From: DASZZV01 sp035544835
GTDB taxonomy: Bacteria; Acidobacteriota; Thermoanaerobaculia; Gp7-AA8
Assembly (NCBI GenBank): GCA_035544835.1
Contig: DASZZV010000326.1
Location: 1-10,009, forward strand
Reading direction: 5' to 3'
Length of the DNA: 10,009 nucleotides
Part shown: piece after piece, positions 1 to 7,301 of the stretch
How positions within the stretch are numbered: the first letter of the stretch is position 1
Layout: each line of letters starts with the position of its first letter
The notes under the pieces: generated by a model
Told to the model about the DNA's origin: nothing
The model's input: only the letters and a program-made list of their open reading frames with translations
Database searches by the model: none
Position numbers and translations under genes: made by a program

Positions 1-129
1 TCGGAGTGGCGGCATCTTTGCCGCCTGGCTCGGCGCCGTCCCGCGGCGCCGTTCTCGTGCAAGCTATAGGGATGGGGGCGGCGGCGCGGGACGCCGCCGA
101 GCCAGGCGACAGGATGTCGCCACTCCGAT
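1..129. repeat. Inverted pair of double-hairpin palindromes (REP/BIME-like element)
   Basis: Two arms, 1-51 and 79-128, are inverted copies of each other around a 27-nt centre. Each arm begins at its outer end with TCGGAGTGGC and contains two hairpins. In the left arm, hairpin 1 is GGCGGCA (8-14) / TGCCGCC (19-25) with a TCTT loop, and hairpin 2 is CGGCGCCG (31-38) / CGGCGCCG (44-51) with a TCCCG loop. In the right arm the equivalents are GGCGACA (105-111) / TGTCGCC (115-121) with a 3-nt loop, and CGGCGGCG (79-86) / CGCCGCCG (92-99) with a 5-nt loop. The stem differences between arms come as compensating pairs, so both arms keep full pairing. The element lies 6 nt beyond the stop codon of the aldo/keto reductase gene, so it probably forms the 3' end of that transcript. 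It may extend left of the window. No transposase is visible nearby, and assignment to a REP-type family is inference. Confidence 0.88.
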
Positions 130-134
130 ATCGA

Positions 135-1109
135 TCAGGCATAACTCGAAGACAGCTCGTCGAGTCGCTTCAGCTCAAGATCGCCCAACTTCAACGTCAT
201 CGCTCCCACATTGTCGGTGACGTGCTTTTCCTTCGTCGCGCCCGGAATGGCTACCACGGTGTCGCCGTGGAACTGGATAGTCCAGGCCAGCGCAACCTGC
301 GCCGAGGTGGCGGAGTGCGCGGTTGCAATCCGCGCCAGCTCGTCGATCAGAGGACGCGATCTCGCGAGACCACTATTCCGGAAGTCCCTCGTGAAGCGCC
401 GGACGCCGCTCGCGGCGATCAGCGCCGGATCAGCGTGGAACTTTCCGGAGAGGATCCCCTGCGCCAGAGGTGAGTAGGCGATGATGGTGATGCCCAGTTG
501 TTTTGCCGTCGCCAGCACTCCGTTCCGTTCGATGCTGCGATCGAGGAGGCTGTACCGCATCTGGTTTGAGGCCAGCGGTACTCCGAGCGTGGCTAGCGCT
601 TCATGTGCAGCGCGCATTCGCTTTGCGGAGAAGTTGCTGACACCGACGGCACGGATTCTCCTGGCCTTGACGAGGTCGGACATCGCCTTCATCTGCGATT
701 CCACCGAGGAAAAGGCGAAGGGTTGATGAACCTGATGTAGATCGATCGGGAATGGCGACAGGAATTGCAAACGCTCGTCGATGGTGCTGCGGATACTCTC
801 AGCCCATCGCGCCGTGGGCCACCATTTCGTCGCCACCACCACGTCGCCCGGTTTCTTTCCTGCCGCGTCGAGCGCACGCGCCAGCGCTTCTTCCGATTGC
901 CCACGTCCATAGATCTCGGCCGTGTCGAACCAGTTGATGCCCCCGTCCAGTGAGGCCCGGACAATTGCGTTCACCGTCGCCTGCGGAACCTCTTTCCAGA
1001 AGCCACCAACCAGTCCGCGGCCGCCCGAAAACTGCCAGCAGCCAAGTCCAATGGGTGTAATGTCGATATCGGTTTTTCCGAGACGTCGTTGCGAGATGGT
1101 TTCGCTCAA
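135..1109 (-). CDS. Aldo/keto reductase
   Basis: Predicted cytosolic NAD(P)H-dependent oxidoreductase of the aldo/keto reductase superfamily, which reduces aldehydes or ketones in a TIM-barrel fold. Read from the TTG codon at 1109 it has 324 residues, normal for the family. The catalytic tetrad is complete: Asp62 and Tyr67 (in FDTAEIYG), Lys95 (VATKWWP) and His128 (DLHQVHQP). Other family landmarks are GLGCWQF near residue 21, GVSNFS (156-161), NQMRYSLLD (182-190), YSPLAQGILSGK (212-223) and the cofactor-binding stretch IPGATKEKHVTDN (288-300). The longer reading frame from ATG at 1160 adds 17 residues unlike the family N-terminus and has no ribosome site. GGAGGA sits 5 nt before the TTG, followed by the usual SQRRLGKTD beginning, so I chose TTG. 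The gene is divergent from the PrsW-like gene and ends just before the palindrome pair. The physiological substrate cannot be told from sequence; the general family assignment is secure. Confidence 0.94.
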   Translation of the reverse strand: MSETISQRRLGKTDIDITPIGLGCWQFSGGRGLVGGFWKEVPQATVNAIVRASLDGGINWFDTAEIYGRGQSEEALARALDAAGKKPGDVVVATKWWPTARWAESIRSTIDERLQFLSPFPIDLHQVHQPFAFSSVESQMKAMSDLVKARRIRAVGVSNFSAKRMRAAHEALATLGVPLASNQMRYSLLDRSIERNGVLATAKQLGITIIAYSPLAQGILSGKFHADPALIAASGVRRFTRDFRNSGLARSRPLIDELARIATAHSATSAQVALAWTIQFHGDTVVAIPGATKEKHVTDNVGAMTLKLGDLELKRLDELSSSYA

Positions 1110-1114
1110 GTGAG

Positions 1115-1120
1115 TCCTCC
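1115..1120 (-). promoter_or_regulatory. Ribosome binding site that fixes the TTG start of the aldo/keto reductase
   Basis: On the minus strand GGAGGA is followed by 5 nt and then TTG at 1109-1107. No comparable site precedes the upstream in-frame ATG at 1160, so this site decides the start. Confidence 0.8.
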
Positions 1121-1150
1121 GACTGGGTAGGAGCAAGATCGGTTCCGTCC

Positions 1151-1180
1151 TTCGCACCACACTCCAGCCAACGTTATGAT
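1151..1180 (+). promoter_or_regulatory. Possible sigma-70-type promoter for the PrsW-like gene, suggesting a leaderless mRNA
   Basis: TTCGCA (1151-1156, four of six matches to TTGACA) is separated by 18 nt from TATGAT (1175-1180, five of six matches to TATAAT). Transcription would begin about 7 nt after the -10 box, at or next to the A of the ATG at 1187. No Shine-Dalgarno-like sequence precedes that ATG, which fits a leaderless transcript. The match is by eye in a 77-nt divergent gap and is suggestive only. Confidence 0.35.
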
Positions 1181-1186
1181 CGCTGT

Positions 1187-2848
1187 ATGCGATTGTTCCT
1201 GCACCGGCTGCGTCATGACCGGGGGCTGCGTCATCTCTGGCTGGCCGTCATCGCCATCTGCTCGACCTCCGTCGTGATCGCCTGCGTGATTTCCAGGACG
1301 AGCGAGAAAGGGAAGACGCTTCGGGAGCGTGCTGCTTCACTGGAGCTCTCGGGCCAGGTCGATCGAGCCGAAAAGCTCTACTGGGAAACTCTTCAGCACG
1401 GCCCGGTCGACACGGAAACGCTGCTCGGCTTCATCGACGCTCACGCCGCTCTGACGGACGGGGGCGAAGGTGACGAGCGGAACAGAGACCAGAACAGCGG
1501 CGAGAGCGAAGACGAGAAGAAAGACGAAGGTGCCCAAACGGTATTGGTTTCCTCCGTCACCGAAAAACAAATCGTGAGCTTTCTCGATCGCCGGGACTTC
1601 AATCCGTCGGTCTCCGCACTGGGGCACTACTGGTACGCGGTGCGAATGGTCGATAAGAAATCTGACACCAAATCCATTCGCAACCTCGCCGATGGGGCCA
1701 AGCCGGTGCGGTGGGCCAACCATCTTCTAGCTCGCGCCGCGCTCATGAACGACGACTCGCCGGAAGCTGCCCGGAGATTCGAGCGAGAGGGACTTTCCTT
1801 CCCGACCGAGGCGCGGGAAGATCTTCGTCACGCCCTTTTCATCTGGTCCGACAACGATGCCTGGGAAGAGTTGCGAAAACGCCGGAATGACTCGCGTTAT
1901 GCAGCGGTGATTGGCCCCGCTTTCCGCCTCATCCTCGCCGAGCATGACCGCGACTGGTTTGAGGTCATCCGCTACGTATGGCCGGCCGGTTTCGAAGGGG
2001 TGAAGGCCTGGCCCCTTTTCCTGGCGGCACTGTCTGGAGCGCTGTGGTTCGCCATCGCCACGAGAATGGGCCGGATCGGCGAAGGCGTCGAGGGGCGCAA
2101 GGGGCTCTATGCGGCCGCATTCGTTCTGGGCATTCTGAGCGTTTATCCCACGCTCCTACTCATTACGCTCGAGGAATCGGTCTTTTCGTTACGCCTGGTG
2201 GGCCAGCCGATTCCCGACGCCATCTATTTCGTATTCGGAGTCGGCCTGCGCGAAGAGCTCTGTAAGCTGCTCGCTTTCCTTCCCCTGCTTCCGATTCTGT
2301 GGCGGCGCAGGTTACGTATCGAGGCGCTTACCTGTGGCGCCCTGGTCGGTCTCGGTTTCGCCGCGGAAGAGAATATCGGCTACTTTCATCGTATGGAGAT
2401 CGCCGATGCACTGGGGCGATTTCTGACGGCGAATTTTCTCCACATGTCGCTCACGGCGCTGATCGCCGTTTCTGCATTCGAATCGAGCCGGCGAGCCGGG
2501 GTTCGACGGGATACGTTCGGGACGGTCTTTCCGCTCGCCGTTTTTCTGCATGGGGCCTACGACTTCGTTCTCGAAAGCCGGGAGACCGCCGGATTCTCTT
2601 TCCTGGCCATGGGGGTTTTCATCCTCCTCTCGCGACAGTTCCTGAGGGAGATGATGAGCACTTGTCCTGCTCAGCGACAGCGAAGCGTCCTGCGGACCTT
2701 CGTCATCTCACTGGTCATACTCACCGGCGTCTCGTACATCTACGCGACGACCCTGGTCGGTGCGGTTCAGGGGCTGGCCGTAATCGGCAGCGGCCTGCTA
2801 GGCGTTGCCATCATGATCTATATGTTCGTGAGGGAGCTGGCTTACTGA
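1187..2848 (+). CDS. PrsW-family intramembrane metalloprotease with a large N-terminal soluble extension
   Basis: Predicted polytopic membrane protease related to PrsW, the Bacillus site-1 protease that cleaves the anti-sigma factor RsiW. The C-terminal half has the family pattern: Glu356-Glu357-x-x-Lys360 (EELCK), then GFAAEENIGYF with Glu394-Glu395-Asn396, His419 after NFL, and HGAYDF with His455 and Asp459. In PrsW the paired glutamates and a histidine are needed for activity. Hydrophobic segments lie at about 17-35, 274-292, 306-328, 343-372, 382-398, 410-430, 447-465, 475-487, 505-525 and 530-548. Between the first two lies a soluble part of about 235 residues with TPR-like helices (about 43-89 and 172-235) and a very acidic, low-complexity stretch (92-115). 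Classical PrsW is only about 220 residues. The ATG at 1187 is the only start giving a basic end before the first membrane helix; it has no ribosome site. No anti-sigma factor or sigma factor gene is adjacent, so the substrate is unknown. The family call is firm; the extension's role is not. Confidence 0.9.
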   Translation: MRLFLHRLRHDRGLRHLWLAVIAICSTSVVIACVISRTSEKGKTLRERAASLELSGQVDRAEKLYWETLQHGPVDTETLLGFIDAHAALTDGGEGDERNRDQNSGESEDEKKDEGAQTVLVSSVTEKQIVSFLDRRDFNPSVSALGHYWYAVRMVDKKSDTKSIRNLADGAKPVRWANHLLARAALMNDDSPEAARRFEREGLSFPTEAREDLRHALFIWSDNDAWEELRKRRNDSRYAAVIGPAFRLILAEHDRDWFEVIRYVWPAGFEGVKAWPLFLAALSGALWFAIATRMGRIGEGVEGRKGLYAAAFVLGILSVYPTLLLITLEESVFSLRLVGQPIPDAIYFVFGVGLREELCKLLAFLPLLPILWRRRLRIEALTCGALVGLGFAAEENIGYFHRMEIADALGRFLTANFLHMSLTALIAVSAFESSRRAGVRRDTFGTVFPLAVFLHGAYDFVLESRETAGFSFLAMGVFILLSRQFLREMMSTCPAQRQRSVLRTFVISLVILTGVSYIYATTLVGAVQGLAVIGSGLLGVAIMIYMFVRELAY

Positions 2849-2850
2849 AC

Positions 2851-2882
2851 GAATTGAGAATTGGGAATTGAGAATTGAGAAA
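2851..2882 (+). repeat. Heptamer tandem repeat, left end of an inverted pair
   Basis: Four and a bit copies of the 7-bp unit GAATTGR start 2 nt after the PrsW-like stop codon. The last part, AATTGAGAATTGAGAAA (2866-2882), is a perfect 17-bp inverted match to 3122-3138 at the other end of the gap. It resembles the short tandem heptamer repeats seen in many bacterial intergenic regions. Mechanism and family are unknown. Confidence 0.85.
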
Positions 2883-2922
2883 TAGACGAAGCGTTTGAGC
2901 GTGATTCGAACGGTCTTATCTT

Positions 2923-2970
2923 CCCTCTCCCCGGCGGGGAGAGGGTGCCGCCGCAGCGGCGGGTGAGGGG
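2923..2970. repeat. Double palindrome of CCCTCTCCCC type
   Basis: CCCTCTCCCC (2923-2932) and GGGGAGAGGG (2936-2945) make a perfect 10-bp stem with a 3-nt loop. This is followed by a second hairpin, CCGCCGC (2948-2954) / GCGGCGG (2956-2962), and then GTGAGGGG. No T-tract follows, so it is not a standard intrinsic terminator, though it may form the 3' end of the PrsW-like mRNA. Similar CCCTCTCCCC/GGGGAGAGGG palindromes are common dispersed repeats between bacterial genes. Confidence 0.8.
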
Positions 2971-3080
2971 ACGAACGACTACGCTGCCTGAGCTTTGAGC
3001 GCGAATAAAAAGAACCATGCAGTCGTGCCCTCGAACGTTATCGCGAGACTGTTACGCTCCTAACCCAGCGCTGCGTGCCA

Positions 3081-3102
3081 CCTCTCCCCGCGGAGGGAGA
3101 GG
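3081..3102. repeat. Second CCTCTCCC palindrome in the convergent gap
   Basis: CCTCTCCC (3081-3088) pairs with GGGAGAGG (3095-3102) across a 6-nt loop. It is a diverged partner of the 2923-2945 palindrome and sits just downstream of the BNR gene. The gap between the two convergent genes (2849-3125) has no plausible gene. Besides these palindromes and the heptamers it holds TTTGAGCGYGA twice, at 2894-2904 and 2994-3004, exactly 100 bp apart. Confidence 0.7.
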
Positions 3103-3121
3103 GGAGAGAGCTCGACCTGTT

Positions 3122-3140
3122 TTTCTCAATTCTCAATTGG
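3122..3140 (-). repeat. Heptamer repeat, right end of the inverted pair, overlapping a coding end
   Basis: Read on the minus strand this is CCAATTGAGAATTGAGAAA, about two heptamer units. It matches 2866-2882 perfectly over 17 bp in inverted orientation. It overlaps the last codons of the BNR gene: the final residues Ile-Glu-Asn and the TGA stop are encoded by the repeat itself. Confidence 0.85.
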
Positions 3141-6100
3141 CTTCTCCCACTGTTCTTTCGTGAGAGGCTCGATCAGCGGAAGCTTCTTCGACGCCAGTGA
3201 CGTGTTGATCGAAGCGAGCTGCTTACTCGTCCAGCTGTCGAAGTCCTTGACGACGTCACCGAGCTCACGCCCGAGTGCCTCGCTCCGTTCGACCTGGGTG
3301 TGCGAAGGTTGCCCGTCATACTGAAGCACGTCACTGTATAGAGCGGTGAGGTATTCGCGGAGGCGTTCTTCCCCTGTGATCATGCCGCCTTCTTTGGTGG
3401 CCACGATCTTCCGGCGAAGCTCATCTACCTGCGCCGAAGCGTTGCGGAGTCTTGCCACCAGCGGATCATCTGCCGGCACTTTCGAGGCGCGGTCGTCGAG
3501 TGCCAGTCGCACGTTGTTGATGCGATCCACGGCAAAGCTCATCTCGCCCAGCTGTCGATAGAGCTTCATGGCCAGATCGAACTGCGCCTTGCGATCTCCG
3601 GCCGTGTGTTTCGAGCGGGGATCGGAGATCACCTGAAGCGCGGTCGTGTAAACACTCTTGTCTTTGGTCATTCGCACGGTGTAGGTGCCGGGCGGAACTC
3701 GGGGACCACGGTTCGCGCTGAAATCGGCCGAGGCGGCGGTCGGTACTCTGGGGGGGCCAACGCGCATGGACCACTGCACGCGATTCAGCCCGCGTCGCTT
3801 CCCGCTGGGGATGGTTCCGATGACTTTTCCATCGGAGTCGAGAACCTCGATCTTGAGATCGCCGAAGATGTGGCGCTTCTTCTGGTAGTAGGTGATGACG
3901 GCGTCACTGGTCGGATTGGCACCGACGAATTGAGCATCGCCATTCACCCAGCCGCCGGAAGCGGTGATCCGTTGGACCGTCGGCTTCGAATCGACGAAGA
4001 GAACTTCCTTGTTGAGCGCCTCGGTCGTCAGCGCCCGTAAAGGGGTGATGTCATCGACGATCCAGATTCCGCGGCCATGGGTGGCGATGACCAGGTCGTG
4101 GTCACGCGGGTGAATGGCCAGATCGCGAACGGCCACACTCGGCAGATCGTTTCCCTTGTACTGCGCCCACTGCTTCCCGCCGTCGAGTGAAATCCACAAA
4201 CCGAACTCAGTCCCGAGAAAGAGAAGATCTCTGTTGACCAGATCTTCCTTGATGACGTGGGCATAGCCTCGAACCGGGCCGCCCTGACCGACCACGGGAA
4301 TCCAGCTTTTCCCGAAATCGGAAGTGCGATAGGCGAACGGCTTCATGTCGCCGAAAGTGTGGAGGTCGAAGGTCGCATAGGCCGTTCCCTCGTCGAAGTG
4401 TCCGGCGTCGATGGACGATACCCAGGCGTTCTTCGGGAGGCCTGCTATGTTGGCAACGACGTTGGTCCAGCTCTTTCCGGCATCGCGCGACAGCTGAAGG
4501 TTCCCGTCATCGGTCCCGACCCAAAGCACGCTGCTGTTCTTCGGTGATTCGCAGATGGCATAGATGGTCGTGTGCATCTCGGCGGCGGAGTTGTCGACGG
4601 TGATGCCGCCGGACTGTTCCTGGCGTTGTTTGGTGGGATCGTTGGTGGTGAGGTCGGGTGAGATGCGATCCCAGGTCTGACCGTGATCGCTGGAACGGAA
4701 GAGAAACTGCGCACCGAGGTAGACGGTGCCCTTCGGGCTGACGTGAATCGGCGTGTTCCAGTTGAAGCGGAGCTTGCCTTCGTTGTAGCCGGGGAGTGGC
4801 TTGAGCCCACGCGTCTCATGCGTCTTGCGATTGACTCGACCGATCTCCCCTCCCTGCGCTTCGGCATAGAGATAGTCGGGATCGGTGGGATCGGGGAACA
4901 TCCAGAAACCATCGCCGCCGTACATGTTCTCCCACCGGCTGTTGGTGATGCCGCCGGGATACTGCGAGTCGCCGACCCAGGAGCTGTTGTCCTGCAGGCC
5001 GCCGTAGACGCGGTAGGGGCGCTCCATGTCGACGCTGACATGGTAGAACTGCGAGACCGGCAGGTTGTCGGCCTTCCACCAGCGATTCCCTCCGTCATAC
5101 GAATACCAGAGGCCGCCGTCATCGCCGGCGATCAGACGATCGGTGTCTTTCGGATCGATCCACACAGCGTGATAGTCGCCATGTCCGCCGCCAGTGATGT
5201 CGCTGAAGCTCTTGCCTCCGTCGTTGCTGGCGATGAGGGATCCGCCCCCTTTGTAAATCTTCTCTTCATTGCGCGGATCGACGATGAGATTGGCGAAGTA
5301 GAAAGGACGCCACACCATGCCCTGACTGCGGTCGCGAAGTTGCCATGTGTTCCCGCCGTCGTCGGAGCGATAGAGCCCATTGGCCGGTGGCTCCGCCTCG
5401 ATCAGCGCGTAGACGACACTCGGTTTGGACGGCGCGATGGTGACGGCTACACGGCCCCATGGTCTGGCGGGAAGTCCGCCGGCATTCTTCGAGTCGAGGG
5501 CTTTCCAGGTGGCACCGCCATCAGTGGTCTTGAACAGTCCACTTCCACTCGGCGCCCCGGCTCCTTCGCCGCCCGAGCGGAAGGTCCACCCCTTACGCCG
5601 AAAGTCCCACATGCCGGCGAACAGCGTTCCCGGATTCTGGCTGTCCATGGCTAACATCGAGCAGCCGCTCGAGCCGTTTGCTCCCGCCAGAACTTTGACC
5701 CAGGTGGTGCCGCCGTCGGTCGTCTTGTAGACGCCGCGCTGATCGCTGTCGCTCCAGAGCGGGCCGGTGGCGCATGCGTACACGGTTTTGGAGTCAGTGG
5801 GATTCACGACGATCTTTGCGATCCGCTCCGACCCCTGCAGACCGACGTTGGCCCAGTTGTCGCCGCCGTCCTGCGATCTGTAGACCCCGTTGCCTACTGA
5901 TACGCTGTTGCGCGTCCATGTCTCGCCGCTGCCGACCCAGATCGTTTTCGGATTCGTCGGGTCGATGGTGACCGCTCCGATCGACATCACCGGCTGCTTG
6001 TCGAAGATCGACCTGTAAGTAGTGCCGCCGTTGACCGACTTCCAGAGACCGCCGCTGGCCGAGCCGATGAAGAGGGTCAAACGATCGCCCTCGTGCACGG

Positions 6101-6302
6101 CGTCGATGGCGGCGATGCGCCCGCTCATGGCGGCTGAACCGATGTTGCGCGAGCCCAATCCGGAGATGGTGTCGGAGTCGACACGCACGGCGGCGCTCGT
6201 CGAGGCCGGCGGTGGTTGCGGCTGCGCCACTGAGGGCAGTGCCAGCAGGCAGGTCAGAGATGCAGCGACGACTGCTGTGCGGGTCGTCATCATGTTGATC
6301 AT
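3126..6302 (-). CDS. Secreted Asp-box (BNR/VPS10-sortilin-like) beta-propeller repeat protein
   Basis: An exported 1058-residue protein. A Sec signal peptide (about residues 8-26, hydrophobic core then PSVAQ) precedes a propeller region of about 45-755. It carries eleven Asp-box motifs of the form S/T-x-D-x-G-x-x-W, at about 89, 143, 194, 259, 313, 359, 401, 537, 605, 660 and 705 (for example SQDGGDNW, TTDGGTTW, SLDGGKQW). Such boxes mark sialidase- and VPS10/sortilin-like propellers. I see no clear sialidase catalytic set, so 'exo-alpha-sialidase' is not justified. The C-terminal part has a beta-rich, FlgD/Ig-like stretch (about 800-890, ending GTYTVRMTKD) and a helical segment (about 900-1045). 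The ATG at 6302 overlaps the upstream gene's stop in ATGA, and GAGGGAG 6 nt upstream supports it; in-frame ATGs at codons 4 and 5 are less likely. The last residues come from an intergenic repeat. Likely role: extracellular or periplasmic binding. The ligand is unknown. Confidence 0.9.
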   Translation of the reverse strand: MINMMTTRTAVVAASLTCLLALPSVAQPQPPPASTSAAVRVDSDTISGLGSRNIGSAAMSGRIAAIDAVHEGDRLTLFIGSASGGLWKSVNGGTTYRSIFDKQPVMSIGAVTIDPTNPKTIWVGSGETWTRNSVSVGNGVYRSQDGGDNWANVGLQGSERIAKIVVNPTDSKTVYACATGPLWSDSDQRGVYKTTDGGTTWVKVLAGANGSSGCSMLAMDSQNPGTLFAGMWDFRRKGWTFRSGGEGAGAPSGSGLFKTTDGGATWKALDSKNAGGLPARPWGRVAVTIAPSKPSVVYALIEAEPPANGLYRSDDGGNTWQLRDRSQGMVWRPFYFANLIVDPRNEEKIYKGGGSLIASNDGGKSFSDITGGGHGDYHAVWIDPKDTDRLIAGDDGGLWYSYDGGNRWWKADNLPVSQFYHVSVDMERPYRVYGGLQDNSSWVGDSQYPGGITNSRWENMYGGDGFWMFPDPTDPDYLYAEAQGGEIGRVNRKTHETRGLKPLPGYNEGKLRFNWNTPIHVSPKGTVYLGAQFLFRSSDHGQTWDRISPDLTTNDPTKQRQEQSGGITVDNSAAEMHTTIYAICESPKNSSVLWVGTDDGNLQLSRDAGKSWTNVVANIAGLPKNAWVSSIDAGHFDEGTAYATFDLHTFGDMKPFAYRTSDFGKSWIPVVGQGGPVRGYAHVIKEDLVNRDLLFLGTEFGLWISLDGGKQWAQYKGNDLPSVAVRDLAIHPRDHDLVIATHGRGIWIVDDITPLRALTTEALNKEVLFVDSKPTVQRITASGGWVNGDAQFVGANPTSDAVITYYQKKRHIFGDLKIEVLDSDGKVIGTIPSGKRRGLNRVQWSMRVGPPRVPTAASADFSANRGPRVPPGTYTVRMTKDKSVYTTALQVISDPRSKHTAGDRKAQFDLAMKLYRQLGEMSFAVDRINNVRLALDDRASKVPADDPLVARLRNASAQVDELRRKIVATKEGGMITGEERLREYLTALYSDVLQYDGQPSHTQVERSEALGRELGDVVKDFDSWTSKQLASINTSLASKKLPLIEPLTKEQWEKPIEN

Positions 6303-7165
6303 CGCACGCTCCCTCTCACTTCTTCCTGCGACGCGACGTGCTGTAAGGCAGCGACGGGCGGCTTCTTCTCTTCCTTCTTCTGTTGTTGTTCGGGCTGCTT
6401 ATCGGCGGCATCGGGTGCCATGGGCTTGCCATCATTTGTCGGCAACGAAGGTTTCTTGAACCGCTCTTCGGCGATAGGGACGTTAGCCTCGATCCGTTCA
6501 TACGTGTACTTCTGGCGGTTCGGACTCCCTTTGGTGTTGACCTCGATGGAGAAAGGGAGGTACCAGCCTGCCACCTCCTTATAGTCACCGAGGGAGGACT
6601 CATACGTGCGCTCAGCGCCGCGAATGATGAGCGTCGACTCGATCTTGATGGGAACGTAATAGTCCGTATCCATGTAGTAGTAGCGGGTGTCACCACTGGC
6701 GAGAGTCACTTTCAATTTGTAGGCGTCGGTTCCCTCGACCGGTTCCATGCCCACGTACTCGACTTTGTTTCCCTTCTGGCGATAGTTGACCAGCGGGCCG
6801 TCCAGGTCGGAGTCTTCAATGATCGACTTCAACTCTTCTTCGCCCAGCGGCTCGGGATCTTTCTTTCCGTCCCACGGTTCGATCTTCCAGCCGGTCTTCC
6901 CATCCCAGGCAGTGATTCCGTCCATTCCCTGAAGCATGAAGTCCTGTCGGACCTTGTCCGGTCGTTTGTTCTCCTGCGTGATCTTCGCCTCGAAGCCACC
7001 GGCGCGGCTGTACTTGCCGACGCGGCGGAGAGTCGTGACGGCTTTGATCTTCTCCATTCCGCCGACCGTCTTGACGAACTTCGCGATGATGTCGTCCGCC
7101 GTCTGAGCGAACAGGGGCGTCGTGAACAAAAGAATGCCTGCAAAGGTCAGAAGTCTTCTGAGCAT
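6299..7165 (-). CDS. Exported LolA-like (outer-membrane lipoprotein-sorting-like) protein
   Basis: A 288-residue protein with a Sec signal peptide (residues 1-20, cleavage likely in PLFA-QT), so periplasmic or outside. The mature part opens with a helix (ADDIIAKFVKTVGG) and continues as alternating beta strands rich in Tyr, Trp and Gly (ITAWDGKTGWKIEPWDG near 85-100; YYYMDTDYYVPIKIES near 162-178; WYLPFSIEVN near 204). This is the style of the LolA/LolB half-barrel that holds lipoprotein acyl chains. The tail from about 250 is low-complexity and charged (QPEQQQKKEEKKPP). GAGGAG lies 5 nt before the ATG. Its stop overlaps the start of the BNR gene by 4 nt (ATGA), implying translational coupling and joint function. 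I do not call it lolA: the real LolA is shorter, lacks this tail, and the assignment rests on fold-like pattern only. A role in handling a lipid or lipoprotein for the partner is inference. Confidence 0.8.
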   Translation of the reverse strand: MLRRLLTFAGILLFTTPLFAQTADDIIAKFVKTVGGMEKIKAVTTLRRVGKYSRAGGFEAKITQENKRPDKVRQDFMLQGMDGITAWDGKTGWKIEPWDGKKDPEPLGEEELKSIIEDSDLDGPLVNYRQKGNKVEYVGMEPVEGTDAYKLKVTLASGDTRYYYMDTDYYVPIKIESTLIIRGAERTYESSLGDYKEVAGWYLPFSIEVNTKGSPNRQKYTYERIEANVPIAEERFKKPSLPTNDGKPMAPDAADKQPEQQQKKEEKKPPVAALQHVASQEEVRGSVR

Positions 7166-7301
7166 GCTATCTCCTCGTTAGGGGGCCGCATTCCTGCGGT
7201 TGAAACCGCGCCAGTGTATCTCCAGCTCTTTCAGATGGACCAACGTTCACTCGTGCATCGCGCAATGTTTTCTAGTGTGCTACAAGCGAGAGACGCACGG
7301 T

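Noticed and set aside
1110..1160. Longer aldo/keto reductase start at ATG 1160
   Set aside because: The extra 17 residues are unlike the family, and GGAGGA stands directly before TTG 1109.
2923..2945. Intrinsic terminator for the PrsW-like gene
   Set aside because: The 10-bp hairpin is strong but no T-tract follows. It is better described as a dispersed palindrome.
2851..3140. CRISPR array from the regular heptamers and palindromes
   Set aside because: Units are 7 bp and contiguous with no spacers, the palindromes are unequal, and no cas gene is present.
4683..5654. Long plus-strand open frame (323 codons) opposite the BNR gene
   Set aside because: It is a mirror of a GC-rich coding strand. 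The minus-strand frame has a signal peptide and eleven Asp boxes; this one has no recognisable domain.
3126..6302. Naming the BNR protein a sialidase
   Set aside because: Asp boxes are structural and shared by many propellers. I could not identify the sialidase arginine triad or catalytic Tyr/Glu/Asp set.
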